NCBI GenBank assembly: GCA_021399445.1
Contig: JAJTUQ010000002.1
Coordinates: 248,001-312,000, forward strand
DNA from: Xylogone sp. PMI_703
Taxonomy: Eukaryota; Ascomycota; Leotiomycetes
Length of the DNA stretch: 64,000 nucleotides
Direction: 5' to 3'
The position numbers were made by a program, and so were the translations under genes. The notes under the pieces were generated by a model. It was given only the letters and a program-made list of their open reading frames with translations. It was not told the DNA's origin and did not search any database. The stretch's first letter is position 1. Every line of letters begins with the position of its first letter. This document shows positions 46,311 to 57,041 of this stretch, piece by piece.

Positions 46311-49163
46311 TCAACCTACTCTCCATACACCTTCATTGAAGGAACTACAGTCTGATGAACAGACGAAACTTTTGGATGCAGTCGATTCTCTTCGTGCACA
46401 AGGCCTAAGCGATCTCGTTGCTTTGCCTCAGTTGATCGTTTGTGGAGATCAGTCCAGTGGGAAGAGTTCGGTCTTGGAAGCGATTTCCGGGCTGCCATTT
46501 CCCAAGCAAGGCACACTTTGTACACGCTTTGCTACTGAAGTTATTCTTCGTCGAGCCATAGAGGAGAAGATTTCGGTCTCTCTTGTGCCTGGAAAGGATC
46601 GTTCTCAGCAGGACCGAGAAAGGCTCCTTCAGTTCCATACTTCACTAAAAACAAAGGATGACTTTGAAAAGCTATTCGAAAAAGCTAGAGAGGCTATGGG
46701 GCTATCCGCTGATGACAAATCATTTTCAAATGATGTTTTGCGGGTCGAATTCAGTGGTCCGGCTCAATCTCAACTTACTCTTGTGGATCTTCCCGGTCTC
46801 ATTCATTCACAAGATGCCTCTTCGAAAACAAATGACGTTGATTTGGTACATACCCTTGTCTCTCGGTATTTAGAAAGCCCTCGAAGTATAATTCTAGCTG
46901 TTGTGTCGGCAAAGAACGACATTAACAATCAAATTATCCTTCAAAGAGCTCGCCAAGTTGATCCACAAGGCCTGCGAACTCTAGGCATCATTACTAAGCC
47001 TGATACACTAGCTGAAGGATCAAAGAGCCAAAGCGAATTCCTCTCACTAGCAAGAAATGAGATTTTCAAGCTTGCTCTTCAGTGGCATGTTGTGAGAAAT
47101 CTTGATTCAGATAGAGAAAACGATCAGAGTACGCGCGATGACAAAGAGACTTCATATTTTAGACGAAGTAAATTTGGCTCGCTTCCACCTCACACCATTG
47201 GGATTGCATTCTTGCGGTCTCGTCTGAGCAGAATCCTCTTCAATCAGATACGTACGGAACTTCCACGTCTCCTACAAGATATTGAGGCCCAGATCTCAGT
47301 AACAAAAGCTTCTCAGGATAGGCTTGGTCCTGAACGGGACAACGCTGAGAAGAAGAAGAGAGTCCTAATAGAACTTAGTCAATCTTTCCAAAATCTTTGC
47401 CGAGACGCTGTGAGAGGAGATTACGACCATAAGTTTTTCAGGGACGATGAAGACCCTGAAAGGCGGCTGTGTGCAAACATCATGAATATGCATATTGACT
47501 TTGCCGAGAAAATCCGGAAAGAAGGGGCAACCTGGATTATTAAAGATGAAGATGACGATACGAGTCACGAATATGATGAAAAATATAATGAGAAGCTTCG
47601 TACACGTGAGGAAGCTATAATAGAAGCCTGCGCACTTTTGAGACGTAGCCGTGGACGAGAAGTATGTCAATTCTTTGCTATAAATATGGTTTAACGGAAT
47701 ATGTAACTCACTGAACTATTAGCTCCCTGGCCTTCCAAATCCCTTGGTTGTGGGAGAGCTTTTCCGTGAATATAGTCGCCCTTGGGGAGAGTTAGCTCGA
47801 ATCCATATTAGGAATGTGTGGGAAGCCACCGTTAGATTTCTTGAGCTTCTTCTTAAACATCTCGCCGATGATGATACATGTGAAAGGATCCTCCAATACT
47901 TCTTGTATCCGATCATGGAACAAAAGCTTCAGACAGCTTACAACAAACTAGATGAACTTCTCAGCGTCCATGAAGACTATCCTATGACAACAAATAGCAA
48001 TTACATATACAGTAACAAGAGTCGCCGGCAAAAGGATACCGACAAGAGGTCTGAGGCACTCATTGGACTAGGGCAGGATTCAGGTATTACTGGTATCTCG
48101 GATGCTTTGTCAACCATAGATATGGTTACTGCAGAAGAAGCTTTTGATAAAATGAACTCATTTTATGGTGTAAGTCAATCACTGTACAATATCTGTGCAG
48201 GTGTCAGTGCAACTGATCTTATATTTTATTTAGGTAGCTTTGAATTTATTCACCGACAATGTACCCACTCTTGCCATTCAGGGACCAATCATTCGAGGTC
48301 TTGCAGATACGTTTTGTCCTACGGTTGTCTCCTCCATGAATTCCGAAAAGATTGAAGAGATAGGTGGTGAGACCAAAGAAAAAGACCTGGAGAGAAAGTT
48401 TATAACGCAGAAATTGAATATTTTGGAGGATGGCGCTCGCATATGTAGATATTACGCAAAGAGGCCTCAAACTGGTAAGCCTTCTCCCCAAATTCTTGTC
48501 TGGTTTAAATTTTGACTTGTAGGCCACCTGTCAGTTGTAAAACACGAATTCCGACAGCAAGAACCTGCAGGGACTTCCCAGAACGAATCCAAAGCCAAGG
48601 ATATGTCTAAGGAGCCTTCCACATCAAAACACGATCCAGACGGGCAGGTCTTTGGCAAGCCAGTACTTAGCGCGGGTACGAGTTTGTTTGCCAGTAATTC
48701 AGCAGGAGGGCTTTATGGAAATGCAGTACCTAATAAAACTTCTGATTTGGCTGCCAGCAATGCAGCCGGCGGACATTCTGGAAAACCAAAATTCGTTCCT
48801 AGCACTTTCTTCTCTACCTCTAAGCCTGAAGGGGTATCGGAGCCTAAAACAGGTTTTGCAGGCTCTGGAGTATTCGGAAGTGCTGCTCCTGCAAGTCCTA
48901 ACTTATTTGGTGGAGTCAAAAGTGCTACTCCTTCCGGTACCGGTGCATCCGGATCCTCCACCTCCTCGCCAGGCCCTTCAACGTTTGGCAGCTTCGGAAC
49001 CACTAAAGCACCCACCAGTAGCATCTTTGGTGGTACAGCAACTAGCGCCCCAACTGGTGGTCTCTTTAGTAGTGCAGCTACCATCACCACCCCAGCGGGT
49101 AGTGTCTTTGGCGGAATAACAACCAACACCCCAACCCCTAGTCTCTTTACTGTTCAAAAGTAA
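46303..49163 (+). CDS. Dynamin-like GTPase with C-terminal FG-repeat tail
   Basis: Large membrane-remodelling-type GTPase of the dynamin/Mx group. Four exons (46303-47661, 47723-48169, 48234-48474, 48523-49163) encode 895 residues. G1 GDQSSGKSS is at 48-56, the G2 Thr in QGTLCTRFATEV, G3 DLPG at 162-165 and G4 TKPD at 231-234. The middle/stalk region includes GRELPGLPNPLVVGELF, spanning the first splice junction. A short helical segment (about 640-680) sits where the effector domain is expected. The last exon adds about 210 Ser/Thr/Gly/Pro-rich residues with seven Phe-Gly dipeptides (726, 800, 811, 837, 840, 851, 878), in contexts such as SPNLFGG, SSIFGG and GSVFGG, as in FG nucleoporins. There is no transmembrane segment or PH domain. 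The phase-1 junction at 48474/48523 is clean, so the tail belongs to this gene model. An AATAAA lies 70 bp after the stop. Confidence 0.85.
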
Positions 49164-52068
49164 GTGTATTATATATAGCATTCCTCTATCAAACTTTTTA
49201 GCTAATCTGGAAAAGAAAGACAGCAACTAAAAAATAAAGCATTTTCTACTGTGATAGCACCGTGGCAGCCCACTCTGTTGGAAGAGGATGGTAGCAGGTT
49301 CCCAAGTAGTTACCAAAGTATTTGTTTCCAACCCTGCTATCAAAATTTCTCTCATGAGGTAAGCCTGACATGCAACACGGGTTTCCTTAGGGGTACATAT
49401 TAATCATCTTGGATAGGAGCTGAGGCTTGAGGATTACCGAGTCGGAATAAGGTACCCAAAACTAGCGAAGACGTAGCTTGGACAACTATATGATAGACCT
49501 TCTTGGATTGACACTGTGAAATATAGATGTAAGAGTAGAATGTAGGCTTTACCTGTACAGTTGCATTCTTGACTAAGGAATGGTGAGCCTCGTCCTTTGA
49601 AGGAACAATGTTATTGGAGGATAAATAATGTCGTGGGGTTCTGTAAAACCAAGAGTTACCAAGTTATCGTACATCTACTGAGAGACAATAGAATTCTCTA
49701 GGCCTGACTTACTAAACATAAGCAACAGCTCGAAGTATTATGACAATACTATACTCAGTTATTTGATCATCTCCGTATCTACGTCTTCCTGACGTGTTAG
49801 CGGCCCGGCTGCGTAATTAGACGTTGAGCCGCAACTTTCCACTTACAGATATCGTGGCTGAAATCATAGATGTAGCTTCCGTTCTCTCGTTCGCATGTGC
49901 GTCTGAGTGTGTTGAGAACCTTACTTTCCCAACCATTATAATGCATTCTCGTCTTGGCCTCCATCGGTTATCGGTGGCAGGCTGGTCTGCTGCATCATCA
50001 GGCACTGCTTCCCAACGTGCAGATACAGGTGACCCCTATACCAAATAAGGTTGCAGTACGTATACGCCAAGTTAAAGGGGCATTACAACGTATCAGTTGG
50101 ATGGCGGAATACTGAAAGAGGTTTTCCGGACCTGGTGTCCGGCACGATCCACCGGATAATACAGTCTCCTGTATGCCTCGATCATATCTACCAATCGAGA
50201 ACATAATCGGTTTGAGTAGCAGCTCCCTGGTATAACTCAAACGGTGGATTAGTTCGTATATATACTATATTTATAGCCAGTACGGAAAGGAGAGTCTTGC
50301 TTTAGGGTGGTCGGTCAACCAAGGCATTGCCATGAAGTTCCAAAAGTAAATAAAGCACAGGACCTGGCACTAGTAGACGTGACTCGTAGAAGCTTGAAAA
50401 GGTAGTAACATTACCTTTTGACACTGCAATAGAATGCGTTTTAACCCAGCCACATATGGGATTTTGTTAGTGCTTTTCTAAAAGGAAATACCAGACATAG
50501 AATACTATGGTAGAGAGAGAATCGCTATCTATAATTACCAGTTCGTAATTTGAAACGGGTATGAGCCGTGAGGAAGTCTTCTGTTGCACGTGTCAAGCAA
50601 TTTAGCCATTGAACGGCGCCGGATCTACAAGTAGACAAGATCTCGTATTAGAATTAGCTTGGCTTTGCGTGGCCTGGCTCACTTAGCGGATAGAAGCCCC
50701 TGTATGTGGGTCCTGCCCTGAGATCCATAACCCAAAGAGACGGAGACTGCTTATCAAAACTCTAACTTATGGGTCCACCCAGATTCTTGGCCTCTAGTTG
50801 GGTACCTGTCAATCGTAACCGTTGGATGGATTGAGATTGGCAAAAGGGGCAAGCACAGTCCATATGCGCTCTACTGTGTACTAAAAACCTTCACTTCGCG
50901 TTGTTGGTCGTGTCTGTGGATCTCGTCTTTGAGTTCTACATTTAATTCTTGAGGCTTCGGCATTATAAAAGCCTCTTTCCTAACTCAGAGCAACAAAAGT
51001 ATAGAACCATCATCAGACATTAGCTCACTTAATGCGCCTTGGTAAGCATGGGAGCCTCTGCACAGATTTTAGTAATCTCTCTGGGGCATTCACTTCCTCC
51101 TCAGTAGTTCTCCTGCTATGACGTGCTCCACGATATGCCCGAGGGATATCCCTTTACTCTGTATAGTTAGCCGATCGAGCCGACATATGCATGAACGTCG
51201 CCGGTACGTCATACTCAACAATTTTGGGAGCCACCTGATCTTTGAAATTTGTTGCCAGCATTATTGGTAACAACGGGCCAACCCCGGAAGAGCCAACGCC
51301 TACGGTTGTAAACTCCGATCTTTCTCAATGCCGATATCATAGCCGATATCACAGCCGTGCTCCTGGCACACCAGAGCTGAGAAGGCACGGGGAGGACAGA
51401 AAAGTGATCCTGACTGGGTGATTGGGCTGCTGAAAAGAGGACAACTGCATGTCAGATCCTTTTTCGATATGGCCGGCAGCCTATGCGCCGTCATAGGGCT
51501 TGGCATTTCACACTGCCACGATTATACATAGCACGGTATGAAGAAATTCACAGGAAGGCTAGCTTAGCCGGAAAACTTCTAGAACGTGAGGCGGAAAACG
51601 AAGCACAGGATGCTTCAACGGTGAGCCGTGAGTAGACTAGTCCTTGGCATGCAGCTTCCTCCAAACTTCCCATCGCAGTAAGAATCGCGAGCAGGATTGC
51701 CCTATGTGGTCAAACGTCGATGCCTTATTGCCGTATTTTCAGGCATCCGCGGAATTGCTCATGTCTTGGCATCACTTCCGGCCGGCCATCCGGCTACTCA
51801 GGCCCGGCTTGGAAGTTCTCGCGCGGGTCTTGAGTAAAATAAAAAAAATCCATGGCTGTCCATGGTAGAAAGTATATAATCTTCAGGACATCCTGCATTT
51901 TGGGAAAGCTCTTGGCATTGTAACCCCTAATTAATTGAACCCACTGCTACCTAATAAAAACACATTTAAGACTCGTACTCTGCCGCTAGACTTGACAACA
52001 GAATAGAACAAGCTAGTGAAGAGGAGAAGCAAGAGCAGCGAATTCGAGGTTCTATTAGAGTAGCAACC
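49164..52068. other. Intergenic region of 2.9 kb without a supportable gene
   Basis: No domain-bearing frame. A somewhat GC-richer part (49800-50240) carries open frames on both strands (49824-50048 plus, 49817-50005 minus) that I do not recognise. The rest is of ordinary AT-rich composition. The right end should contain the bZIP promoter. Confidence 0.45.
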
Positions 52069-52798
52069 ATGAGCAATTGGCAGTTGTACGATAATAGCTA
52101 TGGTGAAGCAGTTGCCCAAATAGATCCTCAACTCCTCGTACAAATAACTAGCTCTCAGCCTGGCTTTTTTCTACCAGTGCCTGAATATGGAATGATCTCA
52201 CAGTATGAAGACTACAACCAGCAGGTAAGTTAATCTGAATCCATCCATATCCATTGCAAGTATGTAGCTTGAAAACTGACCTGGCTCTCCTGACAGCAGA
52301 TCGCAGCCGGTTATGCAGAGAGCTCCGCTTCATACGATAGCTTTGACGCGCAAAGCCCCATATCTTCCGTATCGACTCCAAAAGCGAGTCCACGGCAAGG
52401 GCCAGGCCGACCAAGGCTCAATGGTGCACTAGAAATAGATTTGACAAGTCTCTCGGATCCAAAGCAAGCATCAAAAATTGTACGGTTTTTTTTCTTACTA
52501 GTCTCTAAAATCCCACCCTGTGAATTAACTAATAATTCCCCTATAATAGAAACGACAAAAACAAAACCGTGAAGCCCAGCGTAACTTTCGACAGCGAAGA
52601 AAAGAGACCCTCGATAAAATCAGCGCCGAACTTGAGCTCGAGAGACAGCAAAAAGCACTCCTCGAGGAAGAGAACAGGAAGCTACAGCAAGAGTTACAGA
52701 GTATGAAGGGCCTAGTTGTAGCGGCCTCACATGTCTGTGTCAATATGCATGGGGGTGTGGATTGGCTTAGTGCCATAAATCCTGCCCCGCAGGCTTAG
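52069..52798 (+). CDS. Small bZIP transcription factor, AP-1/Yap-like basic region
   Basis: Three exons (52069-52224, 52297-52479, 52550-52798) encode 195 residues. The bZIP lies in the last exon: the basic region KRQKQNREAQRNFRQRRKE matches the N-R-x-A-Q-x-x-F-R signature of fungal AP-1/Yap factors, followed by a leucine-zipper-like helix with KISAELELERQQKALLEEEN and a later LQQELQSMKGL. The N-terminal part is acidic and Gln/Ser/Pro-rich (PISSVSTPKASPRQGPGRPR). There is only one Cys, so the redox-sensing Cys-rich domains of Yap1 are absent. The second exon begins at a tandem CAGCAG acceptor, allowing loss of one Gln. No single open frame exposes this gene, because each exon is short. It is isolated by 2.9 and 2.7 kb of non-coding DNA. 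Confidence 0.85.
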
Positions 52799-55543
52799 TG
52801 AGAAATCTGTCCATGACTATATGATTTAATGGGGTCGGAACTTGGGTCTCTTAAGGAGTTGAACTCGGAAGATATTTGGGGTCTCTTTCTTGGTGAACAA
52901 TGAGATCTATATGTAATTTTCACTCTCGGCCGGAGGTTTGTGTTCTTGTTTCAGAGCGTTGCTCAGAAGTGGGACTGGTGTTTTGGTGCTTAAGGGGCTT
53001 TCTCTGTTTACAGCGTTTTTTAACTTAATACCACCAGGGGAATTCTATGTGTAAGATACCTGAAAGGGTGGGAACCGGGAGTTAACTGGTATAGAATATG
53101 TACATTTGTATCTAGCTATCTATCTTCAAGCATACAAATTGAAGAAAAGTTTGAGAGGATGGGCTAGAAGTCATATAAGTTTCAAGCTGGGACAGATTTT
53201 CAGTATCTCAATATTTCCACTTATTTTCTCTGACAAAAGATGTTCAGCTGCAACTATATTACTCCATTTTATACAATACAATATATCATTTGTGCCCATA
53301 ACATCAATGATATATGCTATTGACAACTCACTTACAAGCTTAGTCGAGATTGAGAGAGTAGTGACCTATAAGGAGCTTTTTTCTCTCCTTAAAAAATAGC
53401 TAAACAATGCGTATTTCAACCACCTGCGAGAGTACGTATACCCCGAGTCTCAGTATCAATCGATGCCTTAATCTCTAGCATTACTGAGGTAGCAAAGGTT
53501 TTAACCAGTGTTGGTCCAGATTGAGAATCTCCAGTAAGTTTACTGTCTGATTAGTAGAACGGTAACATGGGATCTAACAGGCATCCGCGGGGGGATTAAC
53601 TGAATGTCTCTCCCAAAAAATGAGCCCGGCGTTACACCGACTTGTCCGGACCGGCGTTCAAAGAAATACAATAGCTTTACATGACATGTGATGACTGTGT
53701 CACAACAGGAATATGACAGGCAGAATAATAACCAGTAAGATGTACCGTGTGTAACAGCCACCTGTGAAAGGGATTCCTTAAATGCAGTCAGCGTAGGAGG
53801 GATCTGCAGGGCAACCCATAATTTCAGCCTGTAGGAAATCTCGTTAATGCACCATACCCTACCAGCATATGCATCCTCTCGCCCGGCGAAATCCTCAAGA
53901 CGGGGAATCCGGTCTGACAGTCATAAAGCATCTATTCCAAGCGACGAATACGGCGCCTATATCTAGCTCCGAGTAATACTATATACTTCACGACTGTCCA
54001 GCAACTCTCGAGAAAGCCCAAAGATAAGAAATACAATGCTTGACAAATTTCACGGCAACACTGGTAAATTAGTTCACTATGATTTCGATAGTATCCGATG
54101 CCAACCCTTGTCTTTGACAGTCGATTTAGTAAATCGGATTTGCAAAAGTAACCACCAGTATTTGGAAGAGTTTTGATAAACTAGTAATGATGCGAATCTC
54201 TAATATTATGTTATAACGAAGTTTTTGTTCTATCGAACTCCATGAAGGCTGCTTCTTCCTTAATGTGGATGGGCCACGGCTAAATCTATCTTCCAGAATC
54301 ACGCATCTGACGAATAGGGTGTAATCGACCGGCAATTTCTATGACCGGGACATTTCAATACCATGGCAGTATTACCGTTCCGGGGGACTGGGAAGGCTGG
54401 AATCCCACATTGAAAAGGCTTGGACTTCACTACCGCTTACGACTGCAACGATAGAAAATGTCTGAGGTCCTTCGAGACGGCCCCCTTCATAATGAACCCA
54501 TCCATCTTAACTTGTCGTAACCAACCGATATAAGACAGTCAACCCCACGACATCTACCCGCAATTACCTTCAGCGTGGGAAAGTGGCCATTGCTGATTTG
54601 CCATCAATCTCATATATCCATATCTCCGGCATATTGTTTCTTTCGAGCTTTGCGATAACAAAGAGATACAGGCTGTGCCGTTCTACTCTGATTTCTCTAA
54701 ATTCGACTCATTGCTTACTATGCATAATCTTGGCTTGGCATGAACATAGATACTCTATGATTTCGGCAGCGTAGGATTTCCTCTTCAGTGGTAATTTTAT
54801 TAATACATAGTTTCTCGCGTACACGCAGGAATTGGATTCACGATACATGGCAAGGCATTTCTAGGTAATCGGGAAGGTGTCAAGAAGTGGGGACTTACGA
54901 TATCTCTATACCGCCCTGTGTGGGGGATGGTAACGTGGGGTAAAGTAAAGGTCTAGAAGGCCTGACAACTGATCAGAATTACTTCTCTTGAGCATTAAAA
55001 TATCGAGTTAGAGCGTATGTTCCTTCAGTTGGTCCCCCTTGCCCAGTTTTGATCGCTTATATTCGTTTTATGTTGCCCTAATTGCGCGTGGTTCCTTGTG
55101 ATGCTCTTTTTAAAATAAGATTCATGAGATGATCGGATTAAAGAAATAGTCAATGTTGAATATAGAAATAGAAATTTTGCCTCTTCACTCTGCTCTCATG
55201 GGTGCTCAATAAGCTGGAGATACTGTGTGCAATATGAAGAAAACTCTTCGTAATTAGTGGAGTGGGAAAGACGAGTTTTAGGCTGCAGGAAGATGAGATC
55301 TGACTTGCTCGGTTATCTAGAAGGGAGAGCTAAAAGGCAAATTCCTTTGTTGCTACAAACCTAAATATAATATAAGCTTAATAGTACTAGATCAAAATAT
55401 TCTCAAGAAAATTTAATTTTGTCAACGCCTTGTTGACAGAGCCGGTATAGCGAAATAAGCGGAGCTGTCATTCATTACCTAGAGACCGAGCTGAGCCTCA
55501 ATCATTTGGGACTTTAAGAGGCCAGCGGCGCATCAGAGGAAAA
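52799..55543. other. Intergenic region of 2.7 kb without a supportable gene
   Basis: AT-rich, especially 53080-53420 and 55100-55450. The open frame at 53106-53399 starts at a TTG and shows only compositional bias. No transposon ends, RNA gene or domain could be recognised. Confidence 0.45.
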
Positions 55544-56134
55544 ATGTCAAAGATAGACAGCTCAAAGAGCGTTACTCCTAGCTTCACAAGTCATCCTTCG
55601 AACTCACCGTACACTGTTTCGTGTCAAGCTTACATATCCAATTCTGATAACATAAATTGCAAATACATTGCAACTGGTGCACTTGTCTTTGATACCTCCA
55701 ATCCAGCCGTCCCGCGAATCCTTCTTATCCAACGCTCTCAGAGTGATAGTTGGCCAGGATGTTGGGAGATCCCCGGAGGTGGCTGCGATGATGAAGACGA
55801 GAGTATTCTGCATGCAGTAGCACGAGAGCTATGGGAAGAGGCAGGGCTTAGAGCTAGTAACATCGGTGCTCTGGTCGGGAAACCACACTTTTTCCTCAGC
55901 AGCTCTGGGAAGCAAATATGCAAATTCAATTTCCTAGTAGACGTGTATCGGAGCATAGATGGCAGGCTAGAAGTTAAACTGGATCCAGTTGAGCATCAAA
56001 ATTTTCTTTGGGCGAATGAGGAGGAGGTTAGAGCAAGAAGGGTTGGGAATTCAGACTTGAAGTTCACCACTAAAGAGTCTGAGGATACTATACTAGAGGG
56101 ATTCAGGATGAAGATGACAGCGCGGAGTATATAA
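55544..56134 (+). CDS. Nudix hydrolase
   Basis: Single exon of 196 residues. The Nudix box is complete: G80-x5-E86-x7-R94-E95-L96-W97-E98-E99-x-G101-L102, within GGGCDDEDESILHAVARELW and EEAGL. Upstream, YIATGALVFD and RILLIQRSQSDSWPGCWEIP form the usual strand pair before the box. The family hydrolyses a nucleoside diphosphate linked to another group; the substrate here cannot be read from the sequence. The N-terminal 38 residues are Ser-rich and not conserved. There is no targeting signal. Neighbours are a bZIP factor about 2.7 kb upstream and a Zn2Cys6 factor downstream. Confidence 0.9.
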   Translation: MSKIDSSKSVTPSFTSHPSNSPYTVSCQAYISNSDNINCKYIATGALVFDTSNPAVPRILLIQRSQSDSWPGCWEIPGGGCDDEDESILHAVARELWEEAGLRASNIGALVGKPHFFLSSSGKQICKFNFLVDVYRSIDGRLEVKLDPVEHQNFLWANEEEVRARRVGNSDLKFTTKESEDTILEGFRMKMTARSI

Positions 56135-57041
56135 GAACTCAACTCTCCTGATTTATAGATCTATTCAGAGACTTTCCTGATAGACTTTATTGATTAATAT
56201 GAACTGTATGTTATGTAACGGTCACTTTGCTTATCCTCCGTATTTGGGTCTCCTCAGTCAAATTTATCTACGCCCGACTGTTGCATTAGCCAAGTGCTAC
56301 TTCGTCACCGCCACTATTAGGAGGTGAAGACAGAAGTGGCGGAGTCGTACCGTACATTAGTAGAGATATACACAATAGAAATTTAATTTGGTTTGCTAGT
56401 ATCGGAGTAATTCACAATTCGACTATGATACCAGTATCCCGTATTTAAATGCGCTAGAATGTCCATGCTTATACAATGGTGGTTGATTCCAGTGAAAATA
56501 GATGCTGTGACATATTCACGGGATACTATAGCTCTTGTATAACCATTGAAATACTTTTAAATAGATACAGGCTAAATAGATCATAAATAGATTATCGCAC
56601 AAGTACCATTGCTCAGGTCTAGGATTATGCACGCCCGACCCATCGGAACCACATTTCGGAGTCTTCGGAAAACATAGCTAATCACTCATTCGGCAGCCGC
56701 CCCTAACACAGCTGCACCTTCCTCCCATTTCACGGAAGTTCATACCGTACAGGATCATGAAAATTAGGCAAAAGATATATATCTACCGATAACAAGCAGG
56801 TTTCTTGAGATAAATCACAACAGGTTTCCTCCGAGCAGAACTCACCAAGTTTGCAGGTCGAACTGGGGATTCGGATACTTTTCTTTGTTTCTTTTTTCCG
56901 AACACGCGGCGCGCCCAGACCGAGACCCCGCATCCTCCGTAACAGCCTCGGTGTACCTACAGCCTGGGAGACGATTGACGGGGGGAAAGATTGAACGAAA
57001 GTCCAATCGTCTCTTGTTTCCCTGGACCTACGGGTTAAGAG
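56135..57041. other. Intergenic, promoter of second Zn2Cys6 gene
   Basis: A 907-bp tandem spacer, with one GTCGTACCGTACATTAG copy of the dispersed motif near 56345-56361. No gene is seen. Confidence 0.45.

Noticed and set aside
48652..49119. 155-codon open frame overlapping the FG tail
   Set aside because: It is an out-of-frame shadow. The spliced dynamin-like frame gives the FG-repeat composition with clean exon phases.
49824..50048. 74-codon plus-strand frame in a GC-richer patch
   Set aside because: It starts at a TTG, has an opposing frame on the other strand, and matches no family I know.
53106..53399. 97-codon hydrophobic frame
   Set aside because: Starts at TTG in an AT-rich stretch; its Ile/Phe/Leu content reflects base composition.
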